A stretch of 64,000 nucleotides of DNA from NCBI GenBank assembly GCA_028551475.1, contig CM052357.1, positions 992,001 to 1,056,000 of the forward strand. The letters are read 5' to 3'. Position numbers and translations under genes: made by a program. The notes below the pieces were generated by a model. The model was not told where the DNA came from. It saw only the letters and a list, made by a program, of their open reading frames with translations, and did not search any database. The DNA comes from Casuarina equisetifolia (lineage: Eukaryota > Streptophyta > Magnoliopsida > Fagales > Casuarinaceae). Positions 57,140 through 64,000 of the stretch are shown here, piece by piece (the first letter of the stretch is position 1; the number at the start of each line of letters is the position of its first letter).

Positions 57140-57470
57140 CCCACAACATTTCAATTGCTTACTAAAAGAACAAAAGAAAGCCCATGGCGAAGGCAGAGAG
57201 AATCTCGTTTCACGCTCTTTGCACAATGTATTTTTATCCTTTTTCTTCCTTGCCAAACTTTGTGCATAACTTTGGTATATATGCACATGGATTTCTGTAA
57301 ATTCTAGAGAAATTCTTGAGTTTGCTTTCCGCACTCCGCTCCCACCGCGCTTTATCGGGTTTGTTGGTGCCATTGCTTCACCGGAGCACCAGTGGCTTAG
57401 GAATTATCGTCATAGTTTGTGGAATGGTCGGTAAGATTCGTTCGTTGATGGACAGAAGTCTTTTGGCTGC
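57140..57470 (+). repeat. Direct repeat B flanking the DC1 gene (partner 52880-53240)
   Basis: Second copy of the segment described at 52880-53240. The frame with ALSGLLVPLLHRSTSGLG runs on to about 57546 but has no ATG in the matching place. It lies tail-to-tail with the polymerase eta remnant. Confidence 0.6.
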
Positions 57471-57613
57471 CGCCGTTGATGGTGCAGGTCTGGCCACAGG
57501 CCTTGAACACATGACAGTTTGGTTCGCAAAGCCTGAATCATCGTGAATTCTGACAATGCATGGAAACTGTTAAACCAAGAATTGGGATCTTTCAGTAACT
57601 TGATAGATAACTC

Positions 57614-58283
57614 TTAACTGTTTTTGGCTGGTAAGAAGTAATGAACTATACTGACTCCCCTTCTAAGTACATTAGGCCTTTTTTGAGAACGAAGCCATGC
57701 CCGAACTTCTTCCTGGATGTCTGCTGGTAATTCATCAACTACAGAGGGATCAATCTCATCACTTTGTAACTCCATGGTTCTCGCTGCCGTTCAATACGAG
57801 TGAAACTAGACCTATTATTATTAACACTCGGATTTGCTCAACTCAATGGAACAAACAGTCCACTTCTGTTGCAGGTATGGCTCTGCAATTACTCAGTAGA
57901 TTTTCTCTAGAGAACTTCTTCAACACAAAGATATTCAGGAAGTGCCAAATAGGAAGTTCATGCAAATATGTTGGAAAATTGCGGAGATGTAACCCTGCCT
58001 TTTGATTTGTTTCTTATATGCACAACTCCATCAGAACGAGCCATGGCATATTTAACCCCACCTTCTTCCACAGGAAGTTCTCTTTTTTTCTCGCTCTGAT
58101 CAATCTCCAAAATGTTTTCATCTCCTAGACAAATAATTGCCTTCATTATGATGTGTTAAAAGAAAACTAGAAAATTAAATGAGGGAACCCCAACAGCAAT
58201 AACCAACGCATAAAGTTACCTGAAGGCAACATTGGCAAAGTTTTTTGGACTATACCGTAATGACAAACAGGGTGGATACTGCA
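57614..58283 (-). pseudogene. 3' fragment of a DNA polymerase eta (POLH) gene
   Basis: Three exon-like pieces on the minus strand. 58283-58220 reads CSIHPVCHYGIVQKTLPMLP between a good acceptor and donor. 58124 down to about 57998 continues in phase with GDENILEIDQSEKKRELP. The last piece, from about 57850 to the TAA at 57614-57616, reads SSFTRIERQREPWSYK, then IDPSVVDELPADIQEEVRAW and ends SIVHYFLPAKNS. The ELP..IQ segment is a ubiquitin-binding motif and SIVHYFLP a PCNA-interaction (PIP) motif, as in plant Y-family polymerase eta. A one-base loss between WSYK and DEID, and a stop before the serine-rich part, show it is broken, and the polymerase domain is absent. Pol eta copies past UV damage in the nucleus; this remnant cannot. 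Confidence 0.68.
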
Positions 58284-58439
58284 CTGCAAAGATCTAGCAA
58301 TTTACAACAAAAACAATTACCCAAATTCGTCGTTCAAGAATCAACATGCATAAATCAGGTTTTGTGAAAGGAAAAAAAAAAAACAAAGGAGTTGAATTTC
58401 TACCCAAAGTACGTGTAAGTAGTTAAAATCCTGTTAAAT

Positions 58440-58560
58440 CTAATCATATGTAAGGCCCTAAACTTGTCTTGACCCAATTGGAATCCTAATGGCCTCAGAC
58501 TAAGGAGGTCTTAGGTTCAAGACTGAAACCTCCCACTTGCCTTTGCCTACCAAAAAAAAT
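58440..58560 (+). mobile_element. Probable tRNA-derived SINE fragment
   Basis: The phrase GGTCTTAGGTTCAAGACTGA holds a pol III B-box-like core (GGTTCAAGAC) and is preceded ~30 bp upstream by an A-box-like CCTAATGGCCTCAGACTAAGG. It is followed by CCTCCCACTTGCCTTTGCC and an A-run, the layout of plant SINEs. Target-site duplications were not found. Confidence 0.4.
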
Positions 58561-58599
58561 GTTAGAGTTGTTGTATAAACATTTTGATGGATTAAGCAT

Positions 58600-59680
58600 T
58601 TTTAAATAACGTTGTAAAAATCATGAGATGAGTTAAAAATAATAATTTTACACAGCGTAAAACTTGGTCCTCCCATCTAATCCTTTACTCTTCTTGTTGA
58701 TCTAGATTAAGGAAATCATACATAATCTTAATTTCTTCTCTTGGGCAGTTGATGCTGAGCTGGAAGCTGAAGTGGAGGCATGATGTGTCAAGGTGACGTG
58801 TACTGCTGATGTGTCAAAAGCCGGAATTTTTTCTTCTAATAATACGTAGGTGTAATGAAAGGAATATGGAACGTTGAGGTAAAAACCTTGTTTTCGAATA
58901 ACTCACCACCTGCAACCTTCATGTCTATTCGTGTGCTGAAGAAGCTTGAGAAGGGCACCAGGAACAAGATTGGCCGTGTTTTTGACAAACCATTTGCAGT
59001 AAAGCTGGTTAACTAAGAGCATATAGCTTACTGTGTTCCAGAAAAATCAATAGCATCCATTTGTTACACGAGGGCATCATAGAAAGTAAAGGTAGGTGTG
59101 CACTCCTTCAATGGACGGGAATCAGTGAGCAAGGTACGACTTTGCCAATGCTCGCGGAAAGGTGTCGCGTGCCTAGCCTAAAAAGTCATGGAATTTTGGT
59201 AGTAAAATTATGTAATAAATTATTAGACCCTTGGCTCCTACGTAGGCTCATGTTGGTAGTTTTACTTATTAGACCTTTGTTAGCTTGTACTTAGGGGGCT
59301 AAAGCTTGTAATTGTGATTGATTGTAAATTGGGAATGACTGATGAGAAAATCTATAGACTGTTTATGTGTAAACTTTGAAGCCATTTGGCTAGAGAGAAA
59401 CTAGTGTTGTGTCCCCTTAAAGATGCAGATGTGTCATTTCCATTATGTTGTGGGTGTGTCCACTCTAATGCGGGTTGTGTGTGTTCCGTGTGTTGTGTAT
59501 TGATTTGGTGAGCGTTGGTGTGCTCATGGAGTTTGGCAAGCTTGAGAAATTTATGAATCATTCGTCTGAGCTATTATACCCAATTTTTAAGAGCTTAGAT
59601 CCGATTGCGACAGAAGGTTATAATTATTCACCTTAATTTGAATTTCCTTTTGTTATATCATAACTGATACCTCAAGTAAA
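58600..59680. other. Intergenic with unrecognised coding-like and repeat-like bits
   Basis: At about 58863-59016 a frame reads VEVKTLFSNNSPPATF and VLKKLEKGTRNKIGRVF to a TAA; it looks exon-like but I do not recognise it. The stretch 59070-59300 (with AAGGTACGACTTTGCCAATG and AAGGTGTCGCGTGCC) is of a kind often met in plant repeats, but no ends are visible. Confidence 0.3.
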
Positions 59681-59689
59681 CAATGGGAA

Positions 59690-60125
59690 CAACGTGAGGA
59701 CGCATATGATTAAAGCCCTATACTTTATTCGCTTTTACAAAGCGGGTTACAAGAGAAAGCAAGAAGCTTGGCTTCCCTCATAACGGTTGTTAGAAGTAGT
59801 CTCCAAGCTAAAAAAAGTAATCAATCTCAAGGTAGGCCTTCACGGAAACGGAATATAAATTCGTATGGCTACTTTGATTTAAGCATCTTAACGTTAACCT
59901 TTTTAAAGTCTTCTTCAATACGCCGAAAAAAAGGGGGAACAAGGAAATTGAAAAACCAAAGAAAGGAATATCCAGGCTTCGTTTTATAAGCCTGTTAGAG
60001 CATTCCTTTCTGCTGCCCCACTTAATCAAAAAAAGACAAGACGCCGCTCCTTGACAGCTAGCTTGCTGGCTCATCAGGCAGCTGGTTTTCTAGTCAGGCT
60101 TATATGCAATACCCTGGTTCGGATC
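59690..60125. other. Possible nuclear copy of plant mitochondrial DNA
   Basis: The style differs from its surroundings: less AT-rich, with phrases such as GCTTTTACAAAGCGGGTTAC, AAGCAAGAAGCTTGGCTTCC, GAAAAAAAGGGGGAACAAGG and GACGCCGCTCCTTGACAGC that resemble higher-plant mitochondrial spacer DNA. No gene is recognised within it. This is an impression from composition and phrasing only. Confidence 0.3.
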
Positions 60126-61269
60126 CTGGGCTCAAGGTATTGGACAATATGACATTTATTCATCTATTTTAAGATGTGATAAATCTGTAATTAGGGTTTG
60201 TTGTGAATACTGGTTAAATGGTCATCGAATGAGCTTAACGCTTAATCTTTTTTTTTTTTTTCCTTCAGAATTTAGAATAACTAGTCCATACTCAACTTTT
60301 CAATACTTTATCCGTAGAAGGTAATTAGTCCACTGCCTCATGTTTGTGACTGTTTTTCCCATACTGACACCTGATCATGCGCTTGGGAAGGCTCAATGGT
60401 TTCAGCAGGGAACTTCTCACTCGCTATGAGAAACTCTTTTGGCACATCAGCTGTGTTAGCTGGTCGTCCCACTTAGAGTCCTTGCGGACTTTTTTTAATT
60501 TTTTAATATATGTGCACCCACATTCTCACACTTGAATGTTAAACCTAAAACTAAAAAGTTCTAAACAGTATATGTTCTCAAGTGAATTAGACATTTATTG
60601 AGAATGGTGGGTAAGGTTTTATAGAAATTCTTGTCCTTTATCCTATCTCAATTTTAGGGCAAATAAGTTTGATAACATTAACGGTAGATTCCTCCTTCAT
60701 GACATGGCTACAATGAGATTTTGTGAGAAGATTAATATTTTAATTTTCACTAATAAGGTATAATTATCATTTGGATAATTTGAACTTGTAGAAATAAGTT
60801 ATCAGTATGAGTAAATTGTTATTTTGTGATAGCTTTACGGAATTTTGGACCTTAGACAGCTAATAATGTTGTCCCTTGACAGCACTTTTACAAGTATTTG
60901 GTCAGGTTAAGGTAATTTTCCTAAACTTCCACTTCTTAAACAGCAAAACACAAGACTTAACTTTCACCTTCTTACTTGTTGCATCAATTCTCTTAACAAT
61001 TACCTAAAGGTTATATGGCTTTTTTACTGTCTCTTCTACGTGTGCTTTCACTTACCGTCAATTTGTTTATTCTATTTGTCAATTCATAATTTGTCCTTAA
61101 TTTCTTCTCTAATGTAATTATTCTATGGATATAGTCTCTTTTTAAGAAAAATTCTTATGAAAAAGTAGCAACAAATTTGTTTGTTGTGGTTCCATATTGA
61201 ACTCTTAAATCCTATAATTAACTTTTACGAACACAAACAATTATAAATTGACTTACGATAATAACAGAA
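60126..61269. other. Upstream region of the DUF4220 gene
   Basis: AT-rich; no gene or repeat recognised apart from a T run near 60249-60261. Confidence 0.45.
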
Positions 61270-61275
61270 TATAAA
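61270..61275 (+). promoter_or_regulatory. Possible TATA box of the DUF4220/DUF594 gene
   Basis: TATAAA about 100 bp before the ATG at 61374. Weak evidence, because the region is AT-rich. Confidence 0.3.
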
Positions 61276-61373
61276 TTTGTATATCTCCTGTTTTTGTTTC
61301 AACATTTTAGAAAATCATTCTTCTACAGTTTTCTTCAATAGGTGAAAGAAAATTAAGAAACCGAAGAAAGGAT

Positions 61374-63536
61374 ATGGTCAACATCATCCCTCCCATAGTG
61401 AAGAAGTTATATGACGAATGGAATATCCAGGACTTCATTATGATAAGCCTCTTACTACAGACCATCCTTGTTCTGTTTGCACCACTTAGAAAGCAAACAA
61501 AAGAAGAGAAATTGTTGTTTATGATCTCATCCGCTAACATGTTGGCCGATTGGGTTGCTGGCTTTGCAGTTGGGCTAATTTCCGATAGACAAGACTCTCC
61601 TTTGAGGCGTGAGATTCTTTCATTATGGGCTCCCTTTCTATTATTACACCTTGGTGGTTCAGATGCCATAAATGCTTTTCCTTTAGAGGATAATGCACTA
61701 TGGCTAAGGCATCTGGTTGGGCTTTTAGTCCATGTTATTGTGGCTGTTCTTGTCCTTGCTCAAACTTTCCCCGGCAACAAGTTATGGTTCCCGACTATTC
61801 TTGTCTTTCTTGCCGGAAGCATTAAAAATGCTGAGCGTATGGTTGCTTTATATAAGGCGAACAGTATCAGATTCCGAGAATCTTTGCTTAGAGAACCTGA
61901 TCGAGGGCCTAACTATGCAACACTCACAGAGGCATACATCTCACATAAAGAGGCCAACCTCCCAACTCAAATAGAATTGATACCAGAACCTAAAAATAGT
62001 TGGAAGCCTACATTGGATGAACTTATAAATAAAGATGAAGGGAATGAAAGTAAATTGGATGAAGTGAAGGTGGTACGATGTGCCTATCACTTCTTTGAAA
62101 TCTTCAAAGGTCACATTGTCGATCTCATCTTCAGTTTCCAGGAGCGTGAAGAAAGCCGGATGTTTTTCAGGAAGACGAGTCCATTAGATGCTTTTAGACT
62201 GCTAGCAGTTGAACTCAACTTCATATATGATACTCTCTTTACGAAGGTTCATGTGACCTATTCAAGGGTTGGAAACACTTTCCGATTTATCTACTGGTGT
62301 GCGGTTTTCGCAGCTCTTTTAATCTTCAATTCAAAAGATAAGCAATGTTTTGAACCGATCGATGTCCATATTACTTATACCCTGCTCTATAGTGCAGTGG
62401 GATTGTATGCAATTGCCTTTCTTAGGCTTGTTTTTTCTGATTGGACTATTGCTTACATCCAGCAGCTCTCGAGAAATAGTGAATGGAGATGCCTTGATGG
62501 CATTTTTCGCCGACGTCTCTCCCTTAAGAAGATAAATTGGTCAATTGCCAATTCTTCAAGTGATAACTTTGGATGGCCTAGAAAAATTTTATTCCGGCGA
62601 TGGTCCGAATCTTTAAAGACATTCAACTTGATTGATTATTGTCTGCAAGAACGTCAAAGAACAGACTATACAATCACAGATCGTTTCTGTCGTAAATTGA
62701 TTATGGTCATCGGAGAAACGGATGCTAAGAATTTCTACGACAAGTGTAAATATGTTAAAGATGTGCCGATCGAAAAAGAGCTATGGAAATTCATCTTTAC
62801 TCAGCTGAAAAGAAAATCCGATCTCGTGATTGATACTGAAATTATGAAGAAGATAAATTCAGCTCGAGGTGATTGGGCTATACAGTGCAGGGATTTGAAT
62901 GATAAGAAGAGTATACTGATGTCTTATGTTGTTGGTGTTGATTTTGATCAAAGCCTTTTAATATGGCATATTGCTACAGATTTGTGTTCTGCAAGAGATA
63001 AGGCTAACAAGACTGATGATCATTACAAAATTTCTACAACTCTCTCAGATTATTTGTTATATCTTCTAATTTTTCATCCCACAATGATGTTCTCTATAAC
63101 AGGTATTACTCACATAAGATATCGTGATACCTGTGCTGAGGCCAAGAGATTCTTCAATATCAAAGGTCTTGAACAACAAAAACTGGAAAAAGAACATGAA
63201 TTGGCTTGTGAAGAGATCCTCGCAGTTAAAACTGTTGTGAAACCAGTTGCATTGAAGGGTGATAAAAGTAAATCAGTACTGTTTGATGCATGTATTCTTG
63301 CCAAAGAACTTCTAGAACTGGAAACAAAGGAGAGATGGGAGTTAATGAGTGAAGTGTGGGTGGAACTGTTATCTTATGTAGCAAATCAATGTAAGGGCAA
63401 CATTCATGCTACTCAATTGAGTAAAGGAGGAGAGCTTATCACCTTTGTTTGGCTATTAATGGCTCATCTTGGTTTAGGGGATCATTTTCAAACAAATGAG
63501 GGCAGCAAAATAGCAAAAGTGGTTGTGCGCAAGTGA
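61374..63536 (+). CDS. DUF4220/DUF594 membrane protein
   Basis: Intronless, 720 residues, ATG at 61374 (MVNIIPPIVKKLYDEWNI). The N-terminal half is the DUF4220 domain (about 48-400) with membrane segments near 20-37, 53-68, 108-128, 134-150, 312-326 and 342-362, and the family phrases WAPFLLLHLGGSDAINAFPLEDN and GSIKNAERMVALYKAN. The C-terminal part holds the DUF594 motif near 635-705 (LFDACILAKEL, WELMSEVWVELLSYVANQCKG, GGELITFVWLLMAHLGLGD). The family is specific to plants and often occurs as tandem genes; its function is not known. A role at a membrane is an inference from the helices. Nothing is broken. The next gene, if any, lies beyond the window. Confidence 0.92.
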   Translation: MVNIIPPIVKKLYDEWNIQDFIMISLLLQTILVLFAPLRKQTKEEKLLFMISSANMLADWVAGFAVGLISDRQDSPLRREILSLWAPFLLLHLGGSDAINAFPLEDNALWLRHLVGLLVHVIVAVLVLAQTFPGNKLWFPTILVFLAGSIKNAERMVALYKANSIRFRESLLREPDRGPNYATLTEAYISHKEANLPTQIELIPEPKNSWKPTLDELINKDEGNESKLDEVKVVRCAYHFFEIFKGHIVDLIFSFQEREESRMFFRKTSPLDAFRLLAVELNFIYDTLFTKVHVTYSRVGNTFRFIYWCAVFAALLIFNSKDKQCFEPIDVHITYTLLYSAVGLYAIAFLRLVFSDWTIAYIQQLSRNSEWRCLDGIFRRRLSLKKINWSIANSSSDNFGWPRKILFRRWSESLKTFNLIDYCLQERQRTDYTITDRFCRKLIMVIGETDAKNFYDKCKYVKDVPIEKELWKFIFTQLKRKSDLVIDTEIMKKINSARGDWAIQCRDLNDKKSILMSYVVGVDFDQSLLIWHIATDLCSARDKANKTDDHYKISTTLSDYLLYLLIFHPTMMFSITGITHIRYRDTCAEAKRFFNIKGLEQQKLEKEHELACEEILAVKTVVKPVALKGDKSKSVLFDACILAKELLELETKERWELMSEVWVELLSYVANQCKGNIHATQLSKGGELITFVWLLMAHLGLGDHFQTNEGSKIAKVVVRK

Positions 63537-64000
63537 AGTGAATAAGGTAAATTCAAGAAGCTTCTTTCTACGTAGAATCCTTTTCCCTATTTTCTTTTTA
63601 ATGTGGAGGATTTTGCATTTCTCTTGTAGCAATAGACATGCTTGTGATGTGTATGTAAAACTGTATTCTGTAGTAAAATTTGACTCAATGCAAATGCTTC
63701 CCGTTCTGACCATGAACATTTTGACTATTACCGCTTAGTGATTTCTCCAGAAACTTTTACGTGGGACGGCACCAAATGTTGAAATTTCACATCTTTTCTA
63801 AAACCTCACTCGCAAACCGAAGAACAATGATAAATATCTTAGTAGCTGTTAGTATATTGCAACCTACATGAGAATCCGTACATATACGGATTGAAGACCA
63901 GCTATAATGTGGAGCGCTTGTTCTATTACTAATCTTAACTCATTGCACAAAATCGTTTGAGGAAAAACAGAACGCAAGCTCAAAGATTTACAGGTACACA
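63537..64000. other. 3' flank of the DUF4220/DUF594 gene
   Basis: No gene seen up to the window end. Confidence 0.5.

Noticed and set aside
58440-58560. A tRNA gene
   Set aside because: The box-like motifs are present, but no cloverleaf could be folded by eye; a SINE fragment fits better.
59061-59561. Coding or LTR element in the 59.1-59.6 kb stretch
   Set aside because: No element ends, duplications or conserved domains were visible; the resemblance to plant repeats is only stylistic.
1-64000. CRISPR arrays, operons, riboswitches, bacterial-type elements
   Set aside because: The window is a plant nuclear sequence; no spaced short repeats or prokaryotic gene layout were seen.

Overview
The window is nuclear DNA of a dicot plant. 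It is AT-rich, its genes have spliced GT-AG structure, and its gene content is plant-specific: PPR-DYW and P-type PPR proteins, a CC-NLR, a DC1-domain protein, a DUF4220/DUF594 protein, a plant-type CAT transporter and a plant mARC-like MOSC protein. I could not fix the species. No search was run. Names rest on recognising protein sequences and on exon models joined by hand; the joined reading frames close without remainder.

Left part (1-9.7 kb): a decayed CC-NB-LRR gene that has lost the core of its NB-ARC domain; an intact intronless gene for a PPR-DYW plastid RNA-editing factor (OTP84 type), with a second copy of its 3' end 5 kb away; and a hairpin-forming inverted repeat of about 550 bp.

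Centre (9.7-39.4 kb): the most remarkable region. A mARC / EMB1025-type PPR / cationic amino acid transporter (CAT) neighbourhood has been repeated in tandem, and the copies have lost different members. Two mARC-like genes are complete (8 exons each, both 302 aa), and three further mARC fragments lie around them. One PPR copy is dead and one intact. One CAT copy is dead, with a solo LTR between its TATA box and start codon, and one is intact. A unit of about 500 bp derived from the mARC 3' flank has multiplied to about eight copies and marks the unit boundaries.

Right part (39.4-64 kb): on the minus strand, a ten-exon gene for mitochondrial CDP-diacylglycerol synthase (TAM41 type) and a three-exon HAD-like hydrolase (HDHD3 type) with a likely leader intron. 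On the plus strand, a DC1 zinc-finger protein gene and an intronless DUF4220/DUF594 membrane protein gene. Between them lie a broken 3' piece of a DNA polymerase eta gene, a likely tRNA-derived SINE and a stretch resembling plant mitochondrial DNA. In Arabidopsis the mARC-like gene At5g44720 is close to POLH (At5g44740), so the POLH remnant may echo an old linkage.

The genes do not form a pathway. Several products act in organelles (OTP84 in plastids; TAM41, EMB1025 and mARC probably in mitochondria), but that looks like coincidence. The main story is local tandem duplication followed by complementary loss, leaving one working PPR, one working CAT and two working mARC genes.
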